A DNA stretch of 48,822 nt from a virus. The notes under the pieces are model-generated. The model was not told the DNA's origin and made no database searches. It saw only the letters and a program-made list of their open reading frames with translations. A program made the position numbers and the translations under genes. Every line of letters begins with the position of its first letter. Position 1 is the first letter of the stretch. Of the stretch, positions 18,001-27,600 are shown in pieces. The stretch spans positions 1 to 48,822 of IMG/VR virus record IMGVR_UViG_3300021185_001399. One strand, 5' to 3'.

Positions 18001-18993
18001 GCAATACAAAATTTAGCATTTAGATATTCAGGCTCTCAAGAAGATAAAGTTGTTTATGAAGGGGAAAGACTTGAACAACTTCAGAATATATTTAAAAGAG
18101 CAAAATATAATTCTTTAAAAATACCCAAGATATTAAATTCTTCTGTGAATCCTGATTGGCTTGAGTCAACTGTTATTGGTATAACAGGTGTTGAAACAGG
18201 AGTTGGTAGTAATGTACCAAGATCAAGAGATGATGTTTCTTTTGTTAAAGGAGTAGTATATGATCTTAAAGGAAAAAAGGATAAAGATATTTCATTAGGT
18301 ATTGGTAAAACTAAACTTGCATCATTAGATAGTTTTGCAAAAGAATATTTTGATATTAATAGTGTAGAAGACTTTAAAGATGACAATAAAGGTTTAGATG
18401 CAATAACATATATGATAACTAAAAACTATGAGCTTTTTAAAGACTATGCAAAAGAATATCCTTCATTAGGTTTGACAGAAACTGATATAAGAAACATGGC
18501 AATTTTAGCATATAATCAAGGATCTAATAGATTATTAAAAACAGGACGTGTAGATGATAATAGAACTTCACAAGAAGAGGTGCAAGCTTTAAGAGAATTG
18601 TACGATGCTACATTAGCAGATATAAGTTCAACTAACTATAAGCATATTCCTGGAGTAGGTCAGCAAGTGTTTGAGATTGCTCAAGCAGTTGGATTAGAAA
18701 AACCTGCTGACTCTTATATTAAAAAAGTAAATAAATATAGATCAGATTTATTTCCTGAAAGATTTGCTTCTGTAGACCAAGATCCATCACCTTTTGAAAT
18801 GTCATCTATGGCACAAGGAGGAGAGTACGGTGTATACAATAACTTTATATCTGGTAAATATGATGGAACATATAGAGAAAAAAGTGCAACAGAATTATAT
18901 AATAAACTTAATGCAAAACATTATCAAGAAGCTAAACAAAGAGGTATGAGTGTTCCAAATTTCATAATGACAGAACTTATTAAAGATTCTTAA
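15058..18993 (+). CDS. Multidomain virion-associated peptidoglycan lysin
   Basis: 1311 aa. Residues about 395-530 resemble a lytic transglycosylase (AQAE406SLNGK ... ASGLYGQRFSEL). About 685-795 contains two peptidoglycan-binding repeats, each with a DG-x-[YF]-G core (D709, D775). About 810-960 looks like a papain-fold NlpC/P60- or CHAP-type peptidase: C815 in RCAAGMC, KIGDIVGLYW, H920 in THSGFV and H936 in ITHNVNG; the 16-residue spacing of the two His fits the C-H-H triad. About 1020-1235 has a second glycosidase-like part (GITGVETGVGSN ... AILAYNQGSNRLL). It would cut glycan and peptide bonds during infection. The gene overlaps the muzzle-type gene by one base, which supports a tail or cargo location. 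The peptidase C-to-H distance is longer than usual; individual activities are inferred. Confidence 0.7.
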   Translation: MANKKSIGLPGGPNEYITHVSEMFSTEGYKRNSPDVNNPFNIIPSSDITMEGVDFPVRGYGNNGIVQDMIPGKENYNYGDADYVVEIPMAQSGKEQPTISQYEEQSWYEKAADIMANPMTAFGFSARGQDIPDRLNVNNSKRNAFDSIIDMVNPFAWKQYAENANQNIEEGDYVDATFDALGAIPVVPAWMSKGKNFKEPVKKTIKKIKEVLKPTDDMVEVFTSDGSKKLMKKTDAVRLNRIEDANVNNKTFTNYEDGNWFSDDIQPFYLNNAKNTLKGGLLNPADPKRVMSAYLDPADAKLFDVSSQGTSIARSMSGGVGNAPMRGEYVLPPALVKIMREGTSGPGFNTMIGNSESIMKNLDAFYKKLGGRVYQDGGQPAQPETWQDTIKYIDQEKLKRAIAQAESLNGKLMKNPDSTASGLYGQRFSELQKGKLYDGTRDEFIADIDAQNRIFGIRLNEGLKSNNTTPLLKDAFDLMNEYKPQIEGFNFSYEDIIALSNFLGRQGTREYFGNVIRDGKTLADVYPNLYGKTIKQANKTPTEYLDITRPYYKKQYGNGEERYTIPQDNTRVVRPRLDILPDLNFEPSTPLQDFLNFPDPTQLNDDYGRDRVIAQDNTAVNIPNFNKQRILNPESMAKGDYEKLMQDISEEEKLMTPYDSPNLIADFIRKSNEYSRGWKDMSNASETEIKDLQEVLLSKGYNIGYTGVDGIYGRNTYAAHQAMVDDLNLNPTSISRYHKKYSSDTKQEVMGIQQKLVDEGYLSPTLPNKNTSSIDGKFGDQTKEALDAYNTANTEEDPQALVFDFIPSSLEETRCAAGMCTILEGNEVMTDALGVKYKDAWDIYENMDRTKNSNTIFNIYDDAAFKNVNSVEDLKRITKQIKKKKQTKASDYKIGDIVGLYWDGSSHHEETLKSKTHNTHSGFVSNIIDGVPIITHNVNGSVRQQPYNELTTAWIRRPNENLDIKSKYNVDGIEDIQVNDNAIQNLAFRYSGSQEDKVVYEGERLEQLQNIFKRAKYNSLKIPKILNSSVNPDWLESTVIGITGVETGVGSNVPRSRDDVSFVKGVVYDLKGKKDKDISLGIGKTKLASLDSFAKEYFDINSVEDFKDDNKGLDAITYMITKNYELFKDYAKEYPSLGLTETDIRNMAILAYNQGSNRLLKTGRVDDNRTSQEEVQALRELYDATLADISSTNYKHIPGVGQQVFEIAQAVGLEKPADSYIKKVNKYRSDLFPERFASVDQDPSPFEMSSMAQGGEYGVYNNFISGKYDGTYREKSATELYNKLNAKHYQEAKQRGMSVPNFIMTELIKDS

Positions 18994-19023
18994 ACCCTAA
19001 AGATTAGTGAATCTCCTTAATTA

Positions 19024-19041
19024 TTTGTATATTAATAATAT
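19024..19041 (+). promoter_or_regulatory. Recurrent AT element upstream of 862-aa gene (copy 3)
   Basis: TTTGTATATTAATAATAT, matching the copies at 2074 and 6303 in the first 11 bases. It lies in the 60-base gap after the lysin gene, 30 bases before the GTG at 19054 and 72 before the ATG at 19096. Confidence 0.4.
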
Positions 19042-19053
19042 AATATTATCAAC

Positions 19054-21642
19054 GTGGATTTAAACAAAAAAAGTGTAAAACAGCAAGGAGGAGCAATGAT
19101 ACCTCAACAACCAGGTATGCAACAACAACCTATGGGAATGCAACAGCAACCTCAAGTTGATCCTCAAGTTATGCAGATAACTGAGGTTTTTTCTCAGTCA
19201 ATGAATCAAGGACAGCAACCACAAGAGATAGTAATGAACTTGATGGCACAAGATGTTGATCAAAACCTTATAGGTCAAGCACTTATGACTATGGGTTATG
19301 AACAAGATATGGTGTTAGAATTATTTAAACAAATAGAGCAGTCTCAAAGACAACAAGAACCTAGCCCTCAAGAAATAACAAACAACCCACAACAATTAGC
19401 AAGGGCAGAATCAATGCAAGAAGATGCACCAGCTATGGATATGAATATTGATCCAATCAATATGGCCAAGTCAGGTATTGAAATAGATCCTAAAAATGAA
19501 GGTAAGTTTACAGCATGGGCTAAATCACGTGGTATGACTGTTAAGCAAGCTTATAACAAAGTTATGTCAAATACTAAAGCTTATCCACCAAGTGTAGTTA
19601 AGATGGCTAATTTTGCTAAGAATGCTGCTGGATGGAAGAAGGAAGAAGGTGGTGAATTTGAGCCACACTTTATGTATAAAGGTGATAGAAAGATCAGAGC
19701 AAGAGATCATGAAGCACATCTTAGACTAAAGAAAGCAGGATATACTCATGATGCACCTAAAGCACAAGATGGTGGAGAAGGTATTTATGATACACCTGTA
19801 TCTAATAGAACGCCTGGTTCTTATATAAAAGAAATGAATGTGGGTGGTTATGTCCCAATTGGTTTTAACCCTGATCCCCAAGCACAATCTAAATTAGAAC
19901 AAAAGTTTGCCAATGATCCAACAGTAAATCAGTTATCTGATTTTATAAATATAGCTTCTAAATCTAATAAAAATAAAGTTATACAAAATAAAGATAATGG
20001 TTATTTAGCGCCTAACCCAATGTATTTAAATCCTGCAGCTTTTGGAGATCAAAGCATTAATATAAATGATATAATAAATACTACTGCAAGTGTAGCTAGT
20101 GATTTCTTTGGTGAAGATGGTGCTATTAGTAACTTTAAGCAAAACAGGGTTGATGATAAATTAACTAAGTTAAAAAATTCAGAGTATAAGATTAAATTTG
20201 ATGTAACTGAAGAAAATCAAAAAGCCTTTGATGATTATGTTACACAATGGAAATATGAAAACCCTGAAAAAGATATATTAGGAAATCTTGTTCAAGAGTC
20301 AGAAAAAATAGCAAATGAAATTTCTACAGAAAACATTGATGTTAATGATCCTGAAATTAAGAAGTTTCTTAATATGAATATAGATAATTTGTCTGAGAAA
20401 GGTAAGCAGTTATATGAAAATTTAAAAGGTAAGTTTTTTCCTAATGGTGAATCTAAAAGATATGGTGGTTCTAATTTACCAAAAGCACAGTTCAATATTC
20501 CAGATTTTATGTATGGTAAACAAGAATCTGAATTTGATTTGACTGGAGGAGGATTTAATCCTTATACAGATGATTTAGCAGATTTTATGAAAAATGCTGG
20601 TCAAACAAATTATATGCAAGATACTGAGTTAGTAAAGAGAGCAGCTATTGATGATGGGACATATGGTAATAGAACAGAAGAGTCAGAACAATCAAATAGT
20701 AATTTTCTTGATGAAGATGGTGACGGTATACCTGATTACATAGATATAGATGGAGGTGATGGTACAGGGGAAGGAACACCAGGTACAGCAGGAAGCCCAT
20801 CTGCAGATGAATTAAGAAGTAGGATAAATAAACCTACAGTTAAAAGAAAAAGAGATCCTTTGTTTGCTATGGAAGATTTTCCTAATACTGCAATGGGTCA
20901 ACTTTATAGTAAAGGATCAAATGCAGTTTATCAAGGTTTTAGAATTTCCAATGATATTAAAGAAGCAAAAAGTAATAAACAAGCAGAAAAAGATTTAAAA
21001 ACTGTAGATACTATAGCTGATAATACTTTTGGTGTTATGTATGATATGAATTTCAAACGTGGTAAGGGAGAGCTAGTGAATCCAGGTGGATTTGGTAGTG
21101 AAGGAGATAGAACTACAGGCCTATATATGAATGTTGCTAAAGAAGGTGGTGGAGTTAATAATGAAGGGTTTAAAGCACTTCCTGATTATGTACAACACAA
21201 TATACTTAAGAATATGCAAATAGGTGGTGGTACCGCAGTTGTTGATACAGCTGCAATACTATCAGGTTTACCGAAAGATTTTATGGAATCAAAAATGGGA
21301 CAGCAACTTTTGGGAATTCAACCAAACACTGCAACAAATCTTATGGATATTTATGATCAAGCTAAAAATATTTCTAGTGTAGGAGAAGGTTTAGATTTCT
21401 TTACAGGTGTTAAAAAGAAAGATCTTAAAGCATTAATGCAAGAAGCAGGGATAGATAAACAACAAGTAAGAGACTATGTTTATGATCAAGATTTTTATGA
21501 TGATGCTAGTTGGGCTACTCAACAAGGTATAAAACTAGCAATGAAAACTAAAGGTTTGAAACAAGGTGGAGAAACTCTAGAAGTAGATTCAAGAATGTTA
21601 GCAAAGTTAATTGCAGCCGGAGCTGATATAGAAAAATTATAA
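19054..21642 (+). CDS. Putative cargo/ejection protein, Gln-rich N-terminus
   Basis: 862 aa from GTG 19054. An ATG at 19096 (848 aa) is an alternative: AAGGAGGAG lies just before it, but no neighbouring gene uses a Shine-Dalgarno sequence, so that may be chance coding of QQGGAM. Residues about 15-110 are Gln/Met/Pro-rich low complexity. Later come KFTAWAKSRGMTVKQAYNKV, a helical middle, and an Asp/Gly-rich stretch DEDGDGIPDYIDIDGGDG near 552-569, which resembles a calcium-binding dockerin/thrombospondin type 3 loop. Short motifs AKSG (138), AQDGG (237), KAQF (478) and KQGG (837) recur. No enzymatic domain is recognised. Position between the lysin and the virion polymerase gene suggests a capsid cargo protein. 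It ends 2 bases before the next ATG. Confidence 0.65.
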   Translation: MDLNKKSVKQQGGAMIPQQPGMQQQPMGMQQQPQVDPQVMQITEVFSQSMNQGQQPQEIVMNLMAQDVDQNLIGQALMTMGYEQDMVLELFKQIEQSQRQQEPSPQEITNNPQQLARAESMQEDAPAMDMNIDPINMAKSGIEIDPKNEGKFTAWAKSRGMTVKQAYNKVMSNTKAYPPSVVKMANFAKNAAGWKKEEGGEFEPHFMYKGDRKIRARDHEAHLRLKKAGYTHDAPKAQDGGEGIYDTPVSNRTPGSYIKEMNVGGYVPIGFNPDPQAQSKLEQKFANDPTVNQLSDFINIASKSNKNKVIQNKDNGYLAPNPMYLNPAAFGDQSININDIINTTASVASDFFGEDGAISNFKQNRVDDKLTKLKNSEYKIKFDVTEENQKAFDDYVTQWKYENPEKDILGNLVQESEKIANEISTENIDVNDPEIKKFLNMNIDNLSEKGKQLYENLKGKFFPNGESKRYGGSNLPKAQFNIPDFMYGKQESEFDLTGGGFNPYTDDLADFMKNAGQTNYMQDTELVKRAAIDDGTYGNRTEESEQSNSNFLDEDGDGIPDYIDIDGGDGTGEGTPGTAGSPSADELRSRINKPTVKRKRDPLFAMEDFPNTAMGQLYSKGSNAVYQGFRISNDIKEAKSNKQAEKDLKTVDTIADNTFGVMYDMNFKRGKGELVNPGGFGSEGDRTTGLYMNVAKEGGGVNNEGFKALPDYVQHNILKNMQIGGGTAVVDTAAILSGLPKDFMESKMGQQLLGIQPNTATNLMDIYDQAKNISSVGEGLDFFTGVKKKDLKALMQEAGIDKQQVRDYVYDQDFYDDASWATQQGIKLAMKTKGLKQGGETLEVDSRMLAKLIAAGADIEKL

Positions 21643-21644
21643 TT

Positions 21645-24638
21645 ATGGCAAAAATTAAAATAAATAAACTACCTGAAGGATTTGCTATACGCAATGGTAA
21701 AGTTGTAGAAGATACTAAATCTATGAGAGATGGTGGTATGACAACAGGTGATCAAGCTGATTATGGTTTGGTTACAACTCCACAGGCATACTATGGAAAC
21801 ACTAATTTTAATGATTCACAAGATGAATCAGTTAGATATAGTTTATCAAGTGTACCAAGAGAAGATGCTAATTTAGAAGCAGAAGGTGGAGAAACAGTTT
21901 TGACTGATTTAAATAATGATGGGACATTTGGTTTATATGATATAACAGGTCCTAGACATACAAGTGGTGGTGTACCAATGTTTTTGCCAGAGCAATCTTT
22001 TGTTTTTTCTGATACACGTAAATTAAAACTATCAAAAGATGAGATGTCAGAATTTGATATGGGTGGAGCTAAAAAAACTCCAGCTAAAGTGTCAAAGAAA
22101 TTTGGCTTACAAGAATATTATGGCGAGTTAAACTCACAATACTCTGATAACATATCTGCAACAAGTGCTGAATTAATGTTAAAGAAAAACATGAATGATC
22201 TTTCTAGGTTAGCATTTATGCAAGAAGCAAAGAAAGAATTTTCTGATGGTGTACCATTAGCATCTCATCCTTACTTAGTGTCTATTGGAGAAGATCCAAT
22301 TGAGTTTACAGCTAAGGTTGAGGAAATATCAAGAAGAGAAGCACAACAAAAAGCATTAGCTGCTTTACCTCCTGAGCAACAACAACAAATAATGATGTTG
22401 CAACAATTTTTAGCTCAGCAAGATCAACAGCAAATGGCACCTCAAGGTAATCAACAAATGATGCCTTCTCAGCAAATGCAACAGCCTATGGGTGCAGATC
22501 CACTGGCTATGGCTTTGGGGGATGAAGGAGCATTAACTACTGCTAAATTTGGTACAGAGTTAGGAGACTTTATAAAGAAAGCACAAGAGGGTAATGGTGA
22601 GAAAAAAAGTACTTATACTTTAAATGGCCAACCAGCTACTAGAGCAGAATATTATGATTATTTTATTAGACATAATTTACATAGAGAATTTGATGGTTCT
22701 ATAAATCCTAAATTTTTAGATCAGTTAACTGTGGGAGAAAAGTATTTATATGGTAAAGCATTAACTCCTATTGATAACTATGATCCAATGACTTTAGCAA
22801 AATCTAATGACGGTGATCTTTCACTTACTGAAGAAGAATTTGCTGTACAGTTTCCTGAAGATGTAGAAGGCTTTGTAGGTCCTAAACAAACTAATGTACA
22901 AAAAAGACAAAACGAAGAGGTTTCTGACACAGAAATACCAGTAACAAAAAAAGAAGAAGCTAAAGTAGAAGGAAATAAAAATCCTTTTAAAGCAGGAACT
23001 AAAGAACATAATGAGTTTAATTTAAATATTAAAGAAGGATACTCTCCTGTTGTAGTTACTATAGATGGTAAAAAACAACTAAAGTTTATTAAACCTGCGT
23101 CAGATGAAAGAAAAGATACTAGAGTTAGACAAAAAGGAGAAGCAACAGAAGCTGATATAGTAGGTAGTGGAAATAGATCTGATGTATATACAGATGAGGT
23201 ACAAGAACAACAAAAGATAACAGATGCATCTGGAATAGCATCTTTTATACCTGGTATGTATGATAATGTAAAATTACCTGATGAACAAGCTACAGCTGAT
23301 GAATTTGGTTATGGTTCTTCTTTATTTTCTTCAGAAGAAGCTGAAGAAGATTTTAGATTTAGAAATCAATCTATCATTGATGAGTTAGGACCAAATTGGA
23401 AATATAATTTTCCTAGATCAGACAGAGAAGGTTATGATAAAAACTGGAGATCATTTCAAAATAAATATGAAGAAAAAAGAAGGGAGTATTTTAAAAAGAA
23501 AGATCTTCCTTATATACCATATTTCTTTACTGATGAATCTTTAGCAGCAGCATTTAAAGATGATCCAAAAACCTATGATGAAGATGGTGATGGTAAAATA
23601 GATAGAAAATGGAAGAAAAGAAGATTTGATGGTGCAAGAGGTGGATATACATATAATGCTCCAGGGTTTGATATAGACTATAGTCCTGAAGATATTAGAA
23701 TGATGGATTTACCAGAGCCGGATAAAGAAATAATAACAACAGATGTTAAAGAATATGAGGGCCCAGATAAATTATGGTGGGCTCAAGACATTAATAATCT
23801 TAATACTGTTGGAGCTATAAAAGATACTTTACGTTTACCATATGCACCTGTATTAGAAGATCAAAAAATAGATTATGTACTTGATGATTATACAGGTAGA
23901 GTAAATGCTAATACTTCTGCATTAAATACTATGGTTAATGCACTAGGTGCATATGGTCCACAGGCTATTTCAAGAAGTAATGTTTTTGGTAAAACTTTAG
24001 ATGCTAATGCAAAAGCAATTAATCAAGTTAATCAAAATAATGTTAGAACCATGAATCAAGTTGGAGTTATGCAACCTCAACTTAATATGAAAGTAGATCA
24101 GTTAAACAATGCAACTAATAAGCAGCTTTATGATGATACTATAACCGCTCTCCAGCAGAAGGACAACTTTACTAATTGGAGAACAGGAAAGTATAATGAA
24201 CTGTTTAATGCAGGCTTAACTAATTTGGCTAATACATATAACTTAAATACAATTAATCCAAATTTCAATACTAACCCAAATCAGTTTGGTATAATTGAAT
24301 TTACTGAAGATGGTAGAAAATTTACAGAAGAAGGAAAATATGATCAGGCATATCAAAGAGCTAAAGATTTTGAAAGAGCTCAAAAACTAATAGGAGAAGA
24401 TAATGAGGGTGTACAAAGACCAGTAACAAAAGAATATCTTGAGTTTTTATATCCTGGTTATTATTCTCAAACTACAAGTAAAAATAGTAGATTGAATAAT
24501 GCACAAAGAGATTTGTCCTCCAATGGATTACCCCCAGGTTATGTACAAAAAGGTAAAAAGGGTCTGGAGACAAAAGAGAATAAAAAGCGTTTATCAAAGT
24601 GGGCAGTACCATTTTACAGTGGTAAGATGGGAATGTAA
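21645..24638 (+). CDS. Putative crAss-like cargo/virion protein
   Basis: 997 aa. The N-terminal 160 residues contain EGGETVLTDLNNDGTFGLYD and GPRHTSGGVPMFLPEQSFVF, a segment I recognise as conserved in cargo proteins of crAss-like phages. About 235-290 is Gln/Met-rich low complexity (PPEQQQQIMMLQQFLAQQDQ). AKFG (300) and KKAQEG (313) follow, similar to motifs in the two preceding proteins. About 640-655 has an Asp-rich DEDGDGKID loop like the EF-hand/thrombospondin type, and the C-terminal third is Asn/Gln-rich helix (ANAKAINQVNQNNVRTMNQV). No enzyme domain is seen. It probably fills the capsid or ejection apparatus; its Gln-rich regions may be unfolded to pass the tail channel (inference). 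Confidence 0.7.
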   Translation: MAKIKINKLPEGFAIRNGKVVEDTKSMRDGGMTTGDQADYGLVTTPQAYYGNTNFNDSQDESVRYSLSSVPREDANLEAEGGETVLTDLNNDGTFGLYDITGPRHTSGGVPMFLPEQSFVFSDTRKLKLSKDEMSEFDMGGAKKTPAKVSKKFGLQEYYGELNSQYSDNISATSAELMLKKNMNDLSRLAFMQEAKKEFSDGVPLASHPYLVSIGEDPIEFTAKVEEISRREAQQKALAALPPEQQQQIMMLQQFLAQQDQQQMAPQGNQQMMPSQQMQQPMGADPLAMALGDEGALTTAKFGTELGDFIKKAQEGNGEKKSTYTLNGQPATRAEYYDYFIRHNLHREFDGSINPKFLDQLTVGEKYLYGKALTPIDNYDPMTLAKSNDGDLSLTEEEFAVQFPEDVEGFVGPKQTNVQKRQNEEVSDTEIPVTKKEEAKVEGNKNPFKAGTKEHNEFNLNIKEGYSPVVVTIDGKKQLKFIKPASDERKDTRVRQKGEATEADIVGSGNRSDVYTDEVQEQQKITDASGIASFIPGMYDNVKLPDEQATADEFGYGSSLFSSEEAEEDFRFRNQSIIDELGPNWKYNFPRSDREGYDKNWRSFQNKYEEKRREYFKKKDLPYIPYFFTDESLAAAFKDDPKTYDEDGDGKIDRKWKKRRFDGARGGYTYNAPGFDIDYSPEDIRMMDLPEPDKEIITTDVKEYEGPDKLWWAQDINNLNTVGAIKDTLRLPYAPVLEDQKIDYVLDDYTGRVNANTSALNTMVNALGAYGPQAISRSNVFGKTLDANAKAINQVNQNNVRTMNQVGVMQPQLNMKVDQLNNATNKQLYDDTITALQQKDNFTNWRTGKYNELFNAGLTNLANTYNLNTINPNFNTNPNQFGIIEFTEDGRKFTEEGKYDQAYQRAKDFERAQKLIGEDNEGVQRPVTKEYLEFLYPGYYSQTTSKNSRLNNAQRDLSSNGLPPGYVQKGKKGLETKENKKRLSKWAVPFYSGKMGM

Positions 24639-24647
24639 ACTTAAAGG

Positions 24648-24671
24648 GTTTATACAAAACACTTTGTAAAC
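24648..24671. repeat. Imperfect inverted repeat before 1094-aa gene
   Basis: GTTTA-TA-CAAA-ACAC-TTTG-TAAAC: nine pairs with a two-base bulge and a four-base loop. It lies 10 bases after the 997-aa stop and overlaps the recurrent AT element, so it may be a regulator site or an mRNA end hairpin. There is no T-run, so classical termination is unlikely. Confidence 0.45.
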
Positions 24672-24681
24672 TTATATAATT
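24663..24681 (+). promoter_or_regulatory. Recurrent AT element upstream of 1094-aa gene (copy 4)
   Basis: TTTGTAAACTTATATAATT, most like the copy at 6303. It is 35 bases before the ATG at 24698 in a 59-base gap. The first bases form the right arm of the inverted repeat at 24648-24671. Confidence 0.4.
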
Positions 24682-24697
24682 ATATTAATTTTACATT

Positions 24698-27600
24698 ATG
24701 GCAACATACATAAAAGGAGCAGATACATACTTACCGGATATTAAACCGTTTACACCGGATTATAAATTCTTGTCTGCTGTATTGGAGACAAGACAAGATA
24801 AGTATGATACTAATTTTAAAGCTACTAATGAATTATATAATAAAGTAGTTTATGCTGATTTGTCAAGAGAAGATACTAAAGAAAGAAGAGATCAGTACGC
24901 AGAACAAATTGCACCACAGATTGAAAAAATATCTGGTATGGATTTATCATTACAACAAAATGTCAATGCAGCTAGGGACGTGTTTGCCCCATTCTATGAA
25001 GATGATATTACTGTAAAAGATGTTTTGTTTACTTCTAGATATAGAGAAGAAATGAAAACAGCAAATTTATTGCTGAATTCACCTGATAGAAGTGTACAAA
25101 GTAAATATTGGAAAACAGGAGAAAGAGCAATGCAATATCAAATGGATGCATTTATTAATGCTAGTCCTGATAAAGCTATGCAAATGGCTCTTCCAAAATA
25201 TGTTCCTGATGCTAACTTATTTGAAATGGGTCAGCAACTATTAGAGAACATGGACCCACCTTTAAAAATGAAAAGAGATAGGTTTGCTAAAAAACCTAAT
25301 CCTAAATATAATCCTAATAAGCCTATATCTGCAACTAACCCAAAAGAAATTATAAATTCTGATTGGATAATTACTGAACAAAATGGTGCTCAAGTAACTG
25401 GTGCTGCATTACAGCAAATCAGAAATAGACTTATGGAACATCCAAGAGTACAAGCTGCATATCAAACAGAAGCATATGTAAAAGGTATGGATTGGGCAAC
25501 AGCTGCAGTTAAAGAAGGTAGAGCAGCTAACTTAGAGCAAGGACAAGAGCTTTGGGCTTCTGAAACAATTAGAAGAATTGAAGGTATTAATGAACTTAGA
25601 ATAGCTCAAGATATGCAAGCTTTAGCTAAAGCAGAAAAAGCTAATGTTTCTTGGGCAAACTATAAAGGTGCTAATGGTATAATAGAAGGCTCACAACTTG
25701 ATAATGCTAATACAGAACAATTATCAAGAACAGAACAATTTAAAGCAGCACTAGAAGCTAAAAAAAGAATTAGAGAAGAAGCAGCTTTACCTAGTAAAAC
25801 ATTAAATAATACTTTAAATAAAGCATATAGTATGCTTATGCAGAATAATATCATGAATGATATGAGAGAATCTGCACAAGCATTTAGCGCAAGAGACTAT
25901 GAATATGAAATGAATGCCAACCCATATGCTTTAAAAGAAAAACAGTTCAAGTATGACATGAGCAAGATTAGAGCTAATGCTGCTAATGCTCTCAACCTAG
26001 AGAAAGTTAAACAACAAAACAGACTTGACCTTGAAAAATATAAAAGTGACTTAGAAGGTACTGGTATAAACAGTCCGCTTGGTGATGCACTATCTTCTGG
26101 CTATACAACATTGGGTGATGGTAATACAATAGATTTAGCCACTAATAAAAAAAATGAGGTTACCCAGAATACTGACATGATTGAAAGGACTAAAACTCAA
26201 TTTCAAGAAGCTGATACTAAATTAGCTGCTAATCAAGTAAATGATATTGTTAGCATGATGAGTTTGATGAATCCTAGAGGTGACAATGAAAGTGAGGATC
26301 AAACTTATGGTATTACTGTAACAGGAGAAAATGGAGAACAAAAAGAATTTAGAGGATCTATATCAGAAATAAAAACAAAACTATTAGAACAAACTACTAA
26401 TGAAGACGGGGAATCTACTGGTTATGTTAATAGAGATTTGATTAATAAAATATATAGTGACAAAAATGAACAGTTTTCAAACACTAGACAGCAGGCTTTA
26501 GATAATCCAAATATGGTATTATCAAAAGATCAAAGAAATCAGTATGATGCGTTGTATCAAAAAATGAATGGTATTAATGGTACTAACACTCAGATAAAAG
26601 GTGTAGAACAATTTGTAACAACAGCATATGAAAAATTTGATGAAGCAAATAATATTACTACTGTTAATGTTAAAAAACAAAATAAGCATGTTAAAAACTT
26701 AATGGATAATGGTAATTTCCCAAACATTTTTAAAGACGGTATACCTTTAAATAAAACTGAGTATATTGCTTTGGTTAAGAAAGGTGTTGAGGATGGTACA
26801 ATTACCAATGTTGATTTAAATTGGAAAGTAGATGTTGGAACTAATAATAAAGATTATATGGTACCTGCTTATGATTTACAAATTAACCCTGCGTCCAAAA
26901 CAAGTGGTGTTACGAAAATTCCAAGATATAATAAGGATGGTTCTAGAGCAATGATGATGGATAATACCGCAATTGAATCAGAAGCAAGTATGGTATATGA
27001 TGCAATTAAAAAAGGATTAAACAAAAGACTTACAGGTCAGTTAGATGCTAATGTAAATTCAGGAGATTTTAATTCTGCTAGATATGGTATTGATGGAAGC
27101 TTTACTGATGTTGTAAGTAATCCTACATATAACTATGCTATTAATCCTTTAGCAAGAAATGCTGACAATGAGCAAGAAATGGCTAACATGATTAATCAAA
27201 TTAAAACTTTACAAGCTAACAACTCTACATTTGGAATGGGTGTTGGTACATTAGGTAAGGATAGTGAGTTAGAACAAAAAAATGATTTAGCATTAAAAGT
27301 CTATAATTTGTGGATAGAAGATTTAAATACGTGGATTAATAATCCTAAGAGATCTAACACAGATGCCATAGCTCCAATAGGGACATTAGCTTATATGCCT
27401 GTGTATGACAAAGCTAAAGTAGGAGATAAAACTCATGCAGGATATGAGCTTAAGTTTAGTCCAGAATGGCTAGCATCTAAAGTTAAAGGGCCAAAAGATT
27501 CACAGTATGGTTCATTAACAACAGAAGACATAAAGAAATTAAAAGGTGTTGGTACAGACAACAATGAGAGTGGTATATTCTTAGTTTATGATCAACAAGA

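Noticed and set aside
19001-19014. AGATT-AGTG-AATCT hairpin after the lysin gene
   Set aside because: Only five A/T-rich pairs and no T-run; too weak to call a terminator.
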